64,000 bases of DNA. Source: Xanthomonas sp. F10. Its GTDB lineage: Bacteria > Pseudomonadota > Gammaproteobacteria > Xanthomonadales > Xanthomonadaceae. This document shows, piece by piece, positions 38,773 to 48,329 of this stretch (positions are counted from its first letter, which is position 1; every line of letters starts with the position of its first letter). The position numbers were made by a program, and so were the translations under genes. Location: the NCBI RefSeq assembly GCF_014206815.1, contig NZ_JACHNP010000001.1, forward strand, positions 186,001 through 250,000. Direction: 5' to 3'. The notes below the pieces were generated by a model. The model had not been told where the DNA came from. It worked only from the letters and a program-made list of their open reading frames with translations, and did not search any database.

Positions 38773-38831
38773 CGACGGCAACCGGAAAGAAGGGAAAGAG
38801 AGGGAGCAACGCACCACCGCGGGACGACGAC

Positions 38832-40982
38832 TCACGGCGCCGCCTCCTCGCCGGTGGCGCGGCCGCGCCAGCCGCTGCGCGCGCTGCTGGCGATGTGCTG
38901 ACCGAGGCGCCGGAAGCCGCGCATGCTGGCCGCGAACACGCGCCCCAGCGACACCCAGAAGCGGTCGCGGTCGTGGCGGCCCCACTGCGACACCCAGATG
39001 TCGGCGCGGGCGAAGGTGCAGGCCACCAGCCAGCGCTCTTGTTCGATCGACATCGGCCGGAACTGGATGCTGATTTCGCCGTCGCGGTCGTGGCGCACCA
39101 TCGCCGGCAGGCGCTTGGAACTGCCGCGCTGCGGCAGCGCGATCTCCACCGGCATGTCCGGCTCCACCGGCACCGGCGCGAGCAGGCGCAGGGCCATGCC
39201 ACCGGTGGAGAAGTTGACGGTGCGGCAGGCCAGTTCGCGGCCATCGGCCAGGTGCAGCGTGGCCGGGATGTCCAGCGGCACGCGATGCGAGCGGCGCACC
39301 TGGCGCATCTCGCTGGCGGTGGCGATGGTGGCGCCGAGCAGCAGCACGTTGTAGGCGGTCCACGCCAGGTTGAACCAGATGGTCTGCGCCTCGCCGCCGG
39401 CCTGCACGCTGAGCAGGCGCATCACGCCCGCGACCACGCCGGCCAGGTTGAGCACCAGCAGGAACAGGTAGGGCTTGGCGATCTGCCCGTCGAAGTAGCT
39501 GCGCGGCACCAGGCCGCCTTTGGGGGTGACGTTGAACTTGCCGAGCTTGGGATTGAACAGTGCCACCAGCGTCGGGCGCAGGATGTACCAGGCCAGGGTG
39601 GTCTCGTAGACCTCGTTCCACAGCAGGTGGCGGAACTTGCCCTGGGTGCGCAGGTTGGTCAGGTTGGCCTGCAGGATGTGCGGCAGCGCGTAGGCCAGGA
39701 TCATCAGCGCCGAGGCGTGGATCACGTGCGCGCCGAAGAACAGGAAGGCCAGCGGCGCGGTGAGGTACACGATGCGCGGCAGCCCGTAGAAGAAGTGCAG
39801 CATCGCGTTGGCGTAGCACAGCCGCTGCGACAGGCGCAGGCCCTTGCCCAGCAGCGGATTGTCCAGCCGCGCGATCTGCGCCATGCCGCGCGCCCAGCGG
39901 ATGCGCTGGGCGACGTGGCCGGACAGGCTCTCGGTGGCCAGGCCGGCGGCCTGCGGCACCGCGATGTAGGCGCTGCGGTAGCCGCGACGGTGCAGCTTCA
40001 GTGCGGTGTGCGCGTCCTCGGTGACGGTCTCCACCGCCACCCCGCCCACTTCCTCCAGCGGCTTGCGCTTGATCACCGTGCACGAGCCGCAGAAGAAGGT
40101 GGCATCCCACTGGTCGTTGCCGTCCTGCAGCAGGCCGTAGAACAGCTCGCCCTCGTTGGGCACCTTGCCGTGGTTGCCGAGGTTGCGCTCGAACGGATCG
40201 GCCGAGAAGAAGTAGTGCGGCATCTGCACCACCGCCAGCTTGGCGTCGCGCAGGAACCAGCCCATCGCCACCTGCAGGAACGAGCGCGTGGGGATGTGGT
40301 CGCAGTCGAAGATCGCCACGTACTCGCCGCTGGACTTCTTCAGCGCGGCATTGATGTTGCCGGCCTTGGCGTGGAAGTTGTTGGTGCGGGTGACGTAGTG
40401 GATGCCGGCCTGCGCGCAGAACGCGCGAAACTCGTCGCGGCGGCCGTCGTCGAGCAGGTAGATATTGAGCTTGTCGGCGGGCCAGTCCATCACGCTGGCG
40501 GCGAGAATGGTCGAGCGCACCACCGACAGCGGTTCGTTGTAGGTGGGGATGAACAGGTCGACGCTGGGCCATTGCCGCTGGTCGGCCGGCAGCGGCAGCG
40601 GCCGCCGGTTCAGCGGCCACAGCACCTGGAAATAGCCCAGGGCCAGGATCACGAATGCGTACAGTTCGGCCAGCAGCAGGCCCAGGCCCAGGCTCAGGTC
40701 GATCGGGCTGCTCATGCCCACGGTCTGGGTCAGGCGCCACCAGATGTAGCGCGAGGACACCGCCAGCGACAGCGCCATCATCACCAGGATCGCCAGGCGG
40801 CTGCCACTGCGCCGCAGCAGCATCGCCGCGGCGAACACCACCAGCGAGAACACCAGTTGCTGCGGCACCTCCATGGGGATGGCGACGACGAAGACCAGCA
40901 ACACGGCGCCCAGCAGCCACAGCGACCAGTTGGCCAGGACATGCAGCGGGCGCGCGGCATGCGACGCGGAGGCAGCGCTCAT
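38832..40982 (-). CDS. bcsA: BcsA, cellulose synthase catalytic subunit with PilZ domain
   Basis: 716 residues. GT2 processive motifs: LLDDG (about 178), FDCDH, TED (about 321) and QRIRW (about 360), set between membrane helices. The C-terminal PilZ domain has RRSHR (RxxxR) and NFSTGG (NxSxxG), so activity should need cyclic di-GMP. It polymerises UDP-glucose into beta-1,4-glucan and moves it through its own channel. The N-terminus has no extra BcsQ-like part and the length is shorter than the E. coli enzyme. It is preceded by bcsD and a proline-rich gene. Confidence 0.97.
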   Translation of the reverse strand: MSAASASHAARPLHVLANWSLWLLGAVLLVFVVAIPMEVPQQLVFSLVVFAAAMLLRRSGSRLAILVMMALSLAVSSRYIWWRLTQTVGMSSPIDLSLGLGLLLAELYAFVILALGYFQVLWPLNRRPLPLPADQRQWPSVDLFIPTYNEPLSVVRSTILAASVMDWPADKLNIYLLDDGRRDEFRAFCAQAGIHYVTRTNNFHAKAGNINAALKKSSGEYVAIFDCDHIPTRSFLQVAMGWFLRDAKLAVVQMPHYFFSADPFERNLGNHGKVPNEGELFYGLLQDGNDQWDATFFCGSCTVIKRKPLEEVGGVAVETVTEDAHTALKLHRRGYRSAYIAVPQAAGLATESLSGHVAQRIRWARGMAQIARLDNPLLGKGLRLSQRLCYANAMLHFFYGLPRIVYLTAPLAFLFFGAHVIHASALMILAYALPHILQANLTNLRTQGKFRHLLWNEVYETTLAWYILRPTLVALFNPKLGKFNVTPKGGLVPRSYFDGQIAKPYLFLLVLNLAGVVAGVMRLLSVQAGGEAQTIWFNLAWTAYNVLLLGATIATASEMRQVRRSHRVPLDIPATLHLADGRELACRTVNFSTGGMALRLLAPVPVEPDMPVEIALPQRGSSKRLPAMVRHDRDGEISIQFRPMSIEQERWLVACTFARADIWVSQWGRHDRDRFWVSLGRVFAASMRGFRRLGQHIASSARSGWRGRATGEEAAP

Positions 40983-41076
40983 CGGCGGTTCCTAACAAGG
41001 GGGAGGAGGTCGGCGCGCGGTCTTCCCCACCACGCGGCGACGGCAAACAGGGCGGCGCCCGAGGCGCCGCGCGGCA

Positions 41077-41484
41077 TCAACGAGTCAAGAAGCGCTTGAG
41101 CGGACCGCCCGGCGCCGGCACGGCGGCCTCGCGGCCAGCCTCGAGCAGGCGCTGGAACAACTGCTGCAACGGCGTGCCGCTGCCGGTTCCCGCCACGGCG
41201 GCGGCCGGCGCCGGCGCAGCCGGGGCGGCAGGCGCTGGCGGCGGCGGCGCAACCGGCAACGGGGCGGCCGGCCTCGGCTCGACCGCGGCGCGCACTACCG
41301 ACAGCACCGGTGCCGGGACGGCGGGCGCCGGCGGCGGCGGCGGCGCCGCGACCGGCTCCACCGCGCTGAGCCGGTCGGCGGAGAAATCCTGGTAGGCGGT
41401 AGCGCCGCTGCTGCCGAGCTTGGCGAACAGGCTGGAGACGTCGTCGCCGGTTTCGGCACCCGTCTGCTTGGACTTCTTGGACAT
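41077..41484 (-). CDS. Proline-rich BcsP/BcsR-like cellulose accessory protein
   Basis: 135 residues with no signal peptide. The first 45 residues (DDVSSLFAKLGSSGATAYQD then FSADR) resemble the BcsR signature of a short L-F-x-x-L-G...Y-x-D-F motif. A Pro/Ala-rich stretch (about 50-105) follows, then a helix (PLQQLFQRLLEAGRE) and a basic end (LKRFLTR). This matches the layout of BcsP in type I cellulose operons of proteobacteria, where it is linked to BcsD. Function is not established here; a cytoplasmic scaffold for BcsD or BcsA is inferred. A strong GGGGAG site precedes the ATG, 47 bases after bcsD. Confidence 0.7.
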   Translation of the reverse strand: MSKKSKQTGAETGDDVSSLFAKLGSSGATAYQDFSADRLSAVEPVAAPPPPPAPAVPAPVLSVVRAAVEPRPAAPLPVAPPPPAPAAPAAPAPAAAVAGTGSGTPLQQLFQRLLEAGREAAVPAPGGPLKRFLTR

Positions 41485-41531
41485 GACTCCCCTCATGACG
41501 ATCTGAAAATAGTCGGTCGCTGCCGCCGCGC

Positions 41532-41990
41532 TCAGCCGATCCTGGCCAGCACGAAGCGCCGCAGGTCTTCGTTCCCGGACGACAACGCACGCACGCCCAG
41601 CCCGGCCGACATGCCGACCTGCACGAACCATGCCTGATACACCCCCTCCAGGAACCCGTCGGCGCCGGTGGCCTGCCCGGCCAGGCCGATGTGCAGCGGC
41701 GAACCGGCGTGCAGCAGTTCGACGCGGTCGGCGTGTTCCTCGAACCGCGCATAGCCCCATTCCAGTTGGTCCCAGAGACGGTTGGCCGCCTGCTCCAGGT
41801 CCTGCAGGGTGGCGCAGGCACCGACCGGATGTTCGGCGGCGAAGCGGCGGCCGATGCGCGCCATCAACAGCGCCAGGTCCTCGGCCCCCAGTTCGGCGGC
41901 GAACTCCTCGGCCAACGCGCGCAGAAAGCCGCGCCACTGCCGCGAACAGGCATGGGTGCGGTAATGGGTCTGCAACGCGTGAGCGCTCAT
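41532..41990 (-). CDS. bcsD: BcsD, cellulose synthase subunit D
   Basis: 152 residues, the usual length for BcsD. Conserved parts of the family: QWRGFLRALAEEFAAELG, a LEQAANRLWDQLEWGYARF helix, VELLHAGSPL, and FLEGVYQAWFVQVG. In Komagataeibacter BcsD forms cylindrical octamers that order glucan chains for crystalline fibres. Here it is the first gene of the operon, before the proline-rich protein and bcsA. The start at 41990 was chosen because codons further upstream are not like the family and the methionine opens a helix; no strong ribosome site is seen. Its presence marks a type I-like system. Confidence 0.87.
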   Translation of the reverse strand: MSAHALQTHYRTHACSRQWRGFLRALAEEFAAELGAEDLALLMARIGRRFAAEHPVGACATLQDLEQAANRLWDQLEWGYARFEEHADRVELLHAGSPLHIGLAGQATGADGFLEGVYQAWFVQVGMSAGLGVRALSSGNEDLRRFVLARIG

Positions 41991-42208
41991 CGAGGAAGTC
42001 TCTGGGCAGGGACGGAACGACAACGGCGTAGCGGCTGCGGCGCCTGGCCGGCCGTCGCCGACCGCCACTATTGCGACACAGTTCTCACTTTATCGCGCAG
42101 TGTATCTCACTCCCTCTTCACCGCAAAGTCCCGATGCGCCGAACTGCGACGCCTGTCCGGCCGTCCCGGGACCGCGGCGTCCGCCGCGTCGGCGCACTGC
42201 CGCAGCGC

Positions 42209-43393
42209 TCAGCGCGGGTCCTCGGCCGGCACCTCGAACACCTGGCGCAGGTAGGCCAGGTAGGCCGGGTCGTCGCACAGGGTCTTGCCCGGCGAGTCGC
42301 TGAGCTTGGCCACCGGCTGGCCATTGCAGCGGACCATCTTGATCACGATCTGCAGCGGCACCAGGCCCAGGTCGTTGGTCAGGTGCGTGCCGACGCCGAA
42401 CGCCAGCATGCAGCGGTCGCGGAAATGCGCGTACAGCCGCATCACCTTGTCGATGTCCAGGCCGTCGCTGAACACCAGGATCTTGCTGCGCGGATCCACC
42501 CGATGCCGCTGCAGGTGCGCCAGGATCCGCTCGCCCCATTCGAACGGGTCGCCGGAATCGTGGCGCATGCCGTCGAACAGCTTGCAGAAGTACAGATCGA
42601 AATCGCGCAGGAACGCGTCCAGGCCGACCACGTCCGACAATGCGATGCCGAGGTCGCCGCGGTACTCGCGCGCCCACGATTCCAGCGCCGCCGCCTGCGA
42701 GTCGCGCAGCCGCGGCCCCAGCGCCTGGAACGCCTGCAGGTACTCGTGGGCCATCGTGCCCAGCGGGGTCAGCCCGTAACGGCGGGCGAAATGCACGTTG
42801 CTGGTGCCGACGAACTGCTTGCCCAAAGTCTGCTGCAGCACCGGCAGCAGCTCGCCGTGCCAGGCCCGCGAATAGCGGCGGCGGGTGCCGTAGTCGGCGA
42901 TGGCGCAGCCGTCGTATCCGGGGGTATCGCGCAGCAGCGCGATCTTGGCCTGCAGGCGGCGCAGGCCTTCGGCATGCTCTCCCCCGCCGGCATTGCGGAA
43001 CCACACCTCGTTGACGATCGCCAGCAGCGGCACCTCGAACAGGATGGTGTGCAGCCACGGCCCGCGGATGTGCAGTTCGATCTCGCCGGGCACGCTGGTC
43101 GAGGCCTGCACCTGCAGATACTTGCGGTCCAGGTGGAACAGCGCCAGGAAATCGACGAAGTCCGGCTTGATGAAGCGCATCGCACGCAGGTAGTCCAGTT
43201 CCTCCTCGCGAAAGCGCAGCGCACACAGCGCGTCGATCTCCGCCGAGATCTGCGGCAGGTACTGCGCCAGGTCGATGCCCGGGGTACGGCACTTGAAGCG
43301 GTACTCCACCTGCGCGCCGGGATGCTGATGCAGCACCGCCTGCATCATGGTGAACTTGTAGAGGTCGGTGTCCAGCAACGAGTCGATGATCAT
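42209..43393 (-). CDS. pncB: Nicotinate phosphoribosyltransferase
   Basis: 394 residues. The family start [20 protein letters not shown], then EYRFKCRT, the core [50 protein letters not shown] and a [11 protein letters not shown] segment with the phosphate site are all present. It makes nicotinate mononucleotide for NAD salvage. It lies 219 bases upstream of bcsD on the same strand, with no sign of cotranscription. It is the only NAD-salvage gene beside the PnuC-type gene 11 kb away. Confidence 0.97.
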   Translation of the reverse strand: MIIDSLLDTDLYKFTMMQAVLHQHPGAQVEYRFKCRTPGIDLAQYLPQISAEIDALCALRFREEELDYLRAMRFIKPDFVDFLALFHLDRKYLQVQASTSVPGEIELHIRGPWLHTILFEVPLLAIVNEVWFRNAGGGEHAEGLRRLQAKIALLRDTPGYDGCAIADYGTRRRYSRAWHGELLPVLQQTLGKQFVGTSNVHFARRYGLTPLGTMAHEYLQAFQALGPRLRDSQAAALESWAREYRGDLGIALSDVVGLDAFLRDFDLYFCKLFDGMRHDSGDPFEWGERILAHLQRHRVDPRSKILVFSDGLDIDKVMRLYAHFRDRCMLAFGVGTHLTNDLGLVPLQIVIKMVRCNGQPVAKLSDSPGKTLCDDPAYLAYLRQVFEVPAEDPR

Positions 43394-43964
43394 CGCGCGA
43401 TTATGCGCCCGATGCGTTGCGCCAAGTTGTCGCCCTTTGCAAAAGCGGTCATCGCAGTCGCCACCGCATCGCCACACCTGTTCTGGCTCCTGCTATTGCT
43501 ATTGCTTTTGCTTTGACGACCCCCTCATCGCGGCAGGCACGGCGGGTGAATACCCGAAGGGCGGCGCGCAGGATGCGCGTCGTTTTTCGCCGGCACATGG
43601 ATGTGCCGTCGAAAAATGTCCGTCGTGGCTGCGAACCCGGAGCGCGTAGCGCGGAGGGCGCGCTGCAGGGTGTGCTTGACCAGCCTTCGGCTGTGGTGAA
43701 GCGCTTCTTTTGGTTACTTTTCTTTGCACAAGCAAAGAAAAGCGACTCGCCCGCAGGGCGAAAGCATTTGCCTTTGCGTCAGCTTGTGCTTGAGCTTCGT
43801 TCTAATCGCAGAAGCAGCTTCAAACGTGACAGGCATAATCGATTACGTTGGTCGCGGCTAAAGCCGCTCCTACAAGTAAGCGATGTCCCGCTGAGCAGTG
43901 AAAAATTGCGTTACTGGAAGTGTCCTGCAGCCGCCACCGCGAACGAAAGGCCATGCACCATGCG
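43394..43964. repeat. Intergenic repeat-rich spacer without genes
   Basis: 571 bases. It holds the inverted repeat TTTTTCGCCGGCACAT and ATGTGCCGTCGAAAAA (43587-43620), the hairpin TTTTCTTTGCACAAGCAAAG (about 43718-43741), and a decayed REP palindrome ending GCGGCTAAAGCCGCTCCTAC (43853-43873) whose left arm near 43811-43830 has drifted. Low-complexity GCTATTGCTATTGCTTTTGC lies near 43490. Open frames across it have no coding look. Confidence 0.7.
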
Positions 43965-44939
43965 TCACCGCTTCAGCACCGCCTGCGCCGGCTTGTGCTG
44001 CACGGTGAAATCGCTGTCCTGCGCGCCGCCGGCGTCCGGGTCGGTGTACCAGCACCACAGCGCGATGCCGGCGATGCGCGGCTGCGCGTCGAGCACCTCG
44101 CGCCACTCGTGCAGCACCTGCGCCTGCAACGCGGTGTCGACGTCGGCGGTGCGCTGCTCCGGGCTTTCCCACGGCGCGGCCAGGCTGCCGCGCGCCGAGC
44201 GCAAGCCCAGTTCGGCCACCCACACCGGGCGGCCGCTGCGCTCGGCCAGTGCCTGCACGCGCGCCGCTGCCGCATGCATCTGCGCGCGCCGCTGCGCCGG
44301 CGTGGCGGAAAGCGCGGGGTACAGGCTGGTGCCGACGAAATCGAAACGGTCCCAGTAACCGAAGCGCTCGGCCTGCTCCAGGCCGTCGGCGACGTAGCCG
44401 ATCGGGCCGCGATAGACCTGGCGCACCGCCGCCAGCAGCGCCGGCCATTGCGGCGCATCCTGCAACTGGCGCAGTTCGGTGCCGACGATCAGCGCGCTGG
44501 CGCGTTCCTCGGCGGCGACCTGGGCCAGTTGCAGCAGCGCGCGCTGGTAGGCGGCGAACCAGGCATCGCGATCGGCCGGCGCGGCCTCGCCGGCCCAGTG
44601 CCCGGGAATCCACAGATGCACCTTCAGCACCGGCTGCAGGCCCGCGGCGCGCATCTGCCGCAGTCCGGCGCGGATCAGCGCCGGGCTGCTGTCGCTGCCC
44701 AGCACCGGCGCCGAGGACTGCGGCGCGGCCTGCCAGACGAAGGCGACCAGCAGCGCGCGCGAGGCGCCGGCATCGGCCAGTTGCCGCAGCGACTGCTGCG
44801 CGGCCGCGCTGCCCCAAGGCGCCTGCGGCGAGACCTTGACGTTGGCGCCCAGCCACGGCGGCGCCGGCGCCGCACTGCAGCCGCCGGCGCTCAGCGCCAA
44901 CAGCAGTGCGGCCAGCAGTCTCACGGCGATCGGCGCCAT
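43965..44939 (-). CDS. GH113-like glycosidase, probable lipoprotein
   Basis: 324 residues. The N-terminus is a short hydrophobic run ending LSAGGC with C21, a plausible lipobox. The rest is a TIM barrel of the GH113 (endo-beta-mannanase) type: GANVKVSPQ, a strand LQPVLKVHLW, IVGTEL with acid/base candidate E155, RFDFVGTSLYPAL, and PVWVAELGLRS with nucleophile candidate E243. It probably cuts or edits a polysaccharide at the cell envelope. It is the last gene of the OMP-GT2-membrane protein group and overlaps the previous gene by 19 bases (start at 44939), or by a GTGA if the GTG at 44924 is used. The substrate is unknown. Confidence 0.72.
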   Translation of the reverse strand: MAPIAVRLLAALLLALSAGGCSAAPAPPWLGANVKVSPQAPWGSAAAQQSLRQLADAGASRALLVAFVWQAAPQSSAPVLGSDSSPALIRAGLRQMRAAGLQPVLKVHLWIPGHWAGEAAPADRDAWFAAYQRALLQLAQVAAEERASALIVGTELRQLQDAPQWPALLAAVRQVYRGPIGYVADGLEQAERFGYWDRFDFVGTSLYPALSATPAQRRAQMHAAAARVQALAERSGRPVWVAELGLRSARGSLAAPWESPEQRTADVDTALQAQVLHEWREVLDAQPRIAGIALWCWYTDPDAGGAQDSDFTVQHKPAQAVLKR

Positions 44940-46435
44940 ACCCGGTAGATGCCCTGGTGGTAGACCAGACTGTAGCCCGGCAGGCCCTGTTGCCATAGCT
45001 GCGGGAAGCGCCGGTTGAGGCTGTCCAGGGCGCCGGCCTGGCTGGCCGGGTCGCTCACCACCACCTGCGCCGGCATCTGCCGCGGATCGACCAGCGCCTG
45101 CTTGAAGCGCGGGTCGAACGGCAGGATCAGTTGCCTGGCGTCGCCGCGGGCGACGATTACCGGGTAGCTGGCGCGATCGTCCAGCAGGGTCGGCAGCCGC
45201 GCCTCGGCCAGCCACGCGCCCAACTGTGCGGCGTCGGCATGGCGCGGCGGCGCCGGCGCCTGCAGCGCGGCGATCCAGTCGCGGGTGGTGGAGGTGGCGG
45301 TGCGGGCGATCACCCAGCCGCTGGACACCGCGCCGGCCAGCAGCAGCGCCAGGCCCAGCCAGCGCAGGTCGCGGCGCAGGTCGCCCAGCACCAGCGCCAC
45401 CGGCACCAGCAGCAGGGCCAGGAAGTCCAGCGGCTGCGCAGTGAAACGCGCCCAGGTGGCCAGCGTGCCGGCGCCGATCACGGTCAAGGTGGCGGCCAGC
45501 ACGCTGCGCCAGGTGTCGCCGGCGCGGGTGTGGCGCAGCAACAGCAACAGCGGCGCGCTGACCAGCCCGGCCAGCAACAGCCACAACGGCGGCCACCACG
45601 GCTGCGCCGCGGCCTGCTGCAGCCACGGCTGCAGCGCCGCCTGCGCATAGATGCCGCGGAAGGCGGAGTTGGCGTCGCGCACGAACAGCAACGGGTCGCC
45701 GAAGAACATGTAGTTGAGGTACATCCAGGCCGCCACCGCGAACAGGAACGGCAGGTAGCACACCAGGTAGAACGCCAGCGGCGCCTGCCGCATCAGGCGC
45801 GGCGGCGCGATCAGGAACAGCCACGGCGCCAGCGCCACCGCCAGGAAGCAGGCGCGCTCGTCGACGAAGAACAGCAGGCACAGGCTCGCGGCCAGGCGCA
45901 GGTAGGCGAAGGCTTCCGGATCGTCGCGGAAGTGGCGCAGCGCGCGCGCGGCCACGTAGAACACCAGCAGGCCCAGGCCCTGGTTGTTGCCGGACAACGT
46001 CGGCCACAGGAAGAACGGCTGCAACACCAGGCCCGCGCTCAGCGCCCACGCCCAGCCGCGCCCCAGCCCGGCGGCGATGTCGCGCCACAGCAGGGTCACC
46101 AATGTCGCCCCGGCCAGCACGTCGACCAGGTACGGCAGCAGCGGCGTGGACAACCCCGGCAGGCCGCCGATCAGCACGCCCAGGTACAGCGAGGCCTGCG
46201 CGTACAGGAAACCCAGGTACTCGATGCGGAAGCCGGCCGCGTCGCGCAACAGCAGCAGCTTGGCGTACTGCGCCATCGCGTCGTCGCTCATGTAGCCATG
46301 CGCGAGCAACCGGTGGCACAGCAGCGCCAGCAGCGCCGCGGTGAGCACGAACACCGCGGTGCCACGCGCGCGCGGCGGCGCGTCAGTCGTCGAGCGCGGC
46401 GCGGCGCTCTTCGGCCATGTGCTTGCTGATGCCAT
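44921..46435 (-). CDS. Polytopic membrane protein, GT-C-like glycosyltransferase candidate
   Basis: 504 residues with about ten to eleven hydrophobic helices. After the first helix it has GYMSDDAMAQYAK, an acidic pair in the first periplasmic loop as in GT-C enzymes (where a D/E-rich motif binds the lipid-linked donor). The C-terminal 110 residues form a soluble domain. Not a clear family member. It follows the GT2 synthase and precedes the GH113-like lipoprotein, so a role in export, anchoring or modification of the same polysaccharide is inferred. The start at 46435 gives a 53-base overlap with the upstream gene; GTG starts at 46354 or 46348 would avoid it, so the N-terminus is uncertain. 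Confidence 0.65.
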   Translation of the reverse strand: MASASTWPKSAAPRSTTDAPPRARGTAVFVLTAALLALLCHRLLAHGYMSDDAMAQYAKLLLLRDAAGFRIEYLGFLYAQASLYLGVLIGGLPGLSTPLLPYLVDVLAGATLVTLLWRDIAAGLGRGWAWALSAGLVLQPFFLWPTLSGNNQGLGLLVFYVAARALRHFRDDPEAFAYLRLAASLCLLFFVDERACFLAVALAPWLFLIAPPRLMRQAPLAFYLVCYLPFLFAVAAWMYLNYMFFGDPLLFVRDANSAFRGIYAQAALQPWLQQAAAQPWWPPLWLLLAGLVSAPLLLLLRHTRAGDTWRSVLAATLTVIGAGTLATWARFTAQPLDFLALLLVPVALVLGDLRRDLRWLGLALLLAGAVSSGWVIARTATSTTRDWIAALQAPAPPRHADAAQLGAWLAEARLPTLLDDRASYPVIVARGDARQLILPFDPRFKQALVDPRQMPAQVVVSDPASQAGALDSLNRRFPQLWQQGLPGYSLVYHQGIYRVWRRSP

Positions 46436-48329
46436 GGGTGGTTTTTTCCCAGTAGAACGGGTTGCGGATGAGCTGCCACAGGCCCTTGTAGGCGGCGATG
46501 GACTGCAGCAGCCAGTACAGCGGCACGGTCAGCGCGTAGGGCGCCAGGCGGAAGTAGTCGCGCTTGAACGCCGCCACCAGGGTCATGTAGATCAGGAAGC
46601 CGTTGCCGAGCAGCAGGTTGAGCAGGCTCAGGTACAGCAGCGCCGGCGGGAAGAACGGATCGAAGAATTTCGAGCCCACCGCCAGCCACAGCCCGTAGCT
46701 CAGCCACATCAGCGGCGCGGCCAGTGCGGTGAAGAAGGTGCCGCCGACGAACAGCTGGAAGCCCCAGAACCCGCGTACGCCGGTGGAGCGGTACAGCTGC
46801 ACCGGGTTGCGCATGTGCACCAGCCAGGTCTGCATGTAGCCCTTGAGCCAGCGCGAGCGCTGCCGGATCCAGTTGGGGATGCTGACGTTGGCTTCCTCGA
46901 ACGTGGTGGAGTTGACCACGCTGACCCGGTAGCCCTGCTGGGTCAGGCGCACGCCCAGGTCGGCGTCCTCGGTGACGTTGTACGGATCCCAGGCGTGGAC
47001 CTTGCGCAGGATGTCCAGGCGGAAGTGGTTGGAGGTGCCGCCGAGCGGAATCGGGATGCGCAGGGTTTCCAGCGCCGGCAGGTAGAAGTCGAACCACAAC
47101 GTGTATTCCAGCGTGAACATGCGCGTGAGCCAGTTCTCGTCGGCGTTGTAGTAGTTCAGCCGCGCCTGGATGCAGGCCACGTCGGCCGGCGACTTGCGGA
47201 ACGCGGCGACCACGCGCTTGAGCTGGTCCGGCTCCGGCTTGTCCTCGGCGTCGTAGATGGTGAGCATCTGCCCGCGGGCGAAGCGCAGCGCGTAGTTGCA
47301 GGCTTTGGGCTTGGTCTTGGGCTGCGACGGCGGCACCCGGATGATCTCGAAGAACGCCTCCAGGCCCAGCGCCTTGGCCGCCTCGATGGTCTCGGTGTCA
47401 TCGGCCTCCAGCACCAGCTTCACGTCCAGCTTGGAGGTCGGGTAGTCGAGCCGGCGCAGCGCGTTGGCCAGGATCGGCAGCACGTCCGGTTCCTTGTACA
47501 TCGGCACCAGCACCGTGTAGACCGGCAGGTCCTCGTCGCCGAGCGCGGCCACTTCTTCGTCGCTGACCTTGATGTCGATGCGGCGCCGCGCGCCGCGCCA
47601 GGCCAGCACCAGCTTCAGCCCGAAGGTGGCCAGGAACGCCACCGCGATCAGCGTGTTGAGCGCGATCAGGGTGACCAGCGGCCACAGCGCCAGGGCCGCG
47701 GCCAGCACCACGGTCAACGCCACCAGGAAGGCGGACTGCGCGCGGGTGATCACCTGCCGCGCCGAATGCTCCGGTGCATGTTCGGCCAGCAGGTTCAGCG
47801 CGTCGTGGGTGAGCTGCGCGTCGGCGTGCTGCTGCAGGCTCCAGACGATGTCGAACTTGGAGGTGCCGACGAAGCGCACCTGCTCGCCGTAGGTGGCGCG
47901 CGCCCAGGCGAAGATCTCCGGGCCGGGATCGGCCACCGCCAGCACCAGCTGGCCGTCCTCCTCGCGCCACGGCAGCACCAGGCGCTGCGCGTAGTCGGCC
48001 AGCCGCTCCGGCTGGAACAGGGCCGGGTCGATCGGTTGCTGGAGCAGATTGACGAAATGCAGCCCGAAATGCTGCGCCAGCACCGTGTAGAAGCGCAGCG
48101 CGGCCACCCCACGCTGCGCCAGCACCACGTCGCCCAGCCGCGAGCGCCAGCGCGACTGCAGGGTCAGCGCATTCTGCAGCTGCGGCGGGTCGATCACCCC
48201 CGCGGCAACCAGCGCCTCGCCGATCGGCGCCTGCAGGCCGCCCTCGGTCGGCAGCCGCCCGAGCCGGCCGGGGGCGCTCGCCTCGGCGGCGACGCTGTCG
48301 TGTTCGCCGGACACGGCTAGAACCGCCAC
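46383..48329 (-). CDS. GT2 polysaccharide synthase with N-terminal MshEN domain
   Basis: 648 residues. Residues about 34-90 hold two MshEN-type repeats (GEALVAAGVIDPPQLQNALT and RLGDVVLAQRGVAALRFYTV), a domain known to bind cyclic di-GMP in MshE and in NfrB. After two helices comes a GT2 core with LEADD, YDAED, TEDAD and RQRSRW, then further membrane helices. It is thus a processive inner-membrane synthase whose activity is likely controlled by cyclic di-GMP without a PilZ domain. The locus order (outer-membrane protein, synthase, membrane protein) recalls the XagABC and NfrAB type systems, but identity is not proven. It overlaps the outer-membrane protein gene by 13 bases. Confidence 0.82.
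   Translation of the reverse strand: MAVLAVSGEHDSVAAEASAPGRLGRLPTEGGLQAPIGEALVAAGVIDPPQLQNALTLQSRWRSRLGDVVLAQRGVAALRFYTVLAQHFGLHFVNLLQQPIDPALFQPERLADYAQRLVLPWREEDGQLVLAVADPGPEIFAWARATYGEQVRFVGTSKFDIVWSLQQHADAQLTHDALNLLAEHAPEHSARQVITRAQSAFLVALTVVLAAALALWPLVTLIALNTLIAVAFLATFGLKLVLAWRGARRRIDIKVSDEEVAALGDEDLPVYTVLVPMYKEPDVLPILANALRRLDYPTSKLDVKLVLEADDTETIEAAKALGLEAFFEIIRVPPSQPKTKPKACNYALRFARGQMLTIYDAEDKPEPDQLKRVVAAFRKSPADVACIQARLNYYNADENWLTRMFTLEYTLWFDFYLPALETLRIPIPLGGTSNHFRLDILRKVHAWDPYNVTEDADLGVRLTQQGYRVSVVNSTTFEEANVSIPNWIRQRSRWLKGYMQTWLVHMRNPVQLYRSTGVRGFWGFQLFVGGTFFTALAAPLMWLSYGLWLAVGSKFFDPFFPPALLYLSLLNLLLGNGFLIYMTLVAAFKRDYFRLAPYALTVPLYWLLQSIAAYKGLWQLIRNPFYWEKTTHGISKHMAEERRAALDD

Noticed and set aside
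43417-44358. Plus-strand open frame over the repeat-rich spacer
   Set aside because: It crosses several inverted repeats and the antisense of the GH113-like gene; no coding character.
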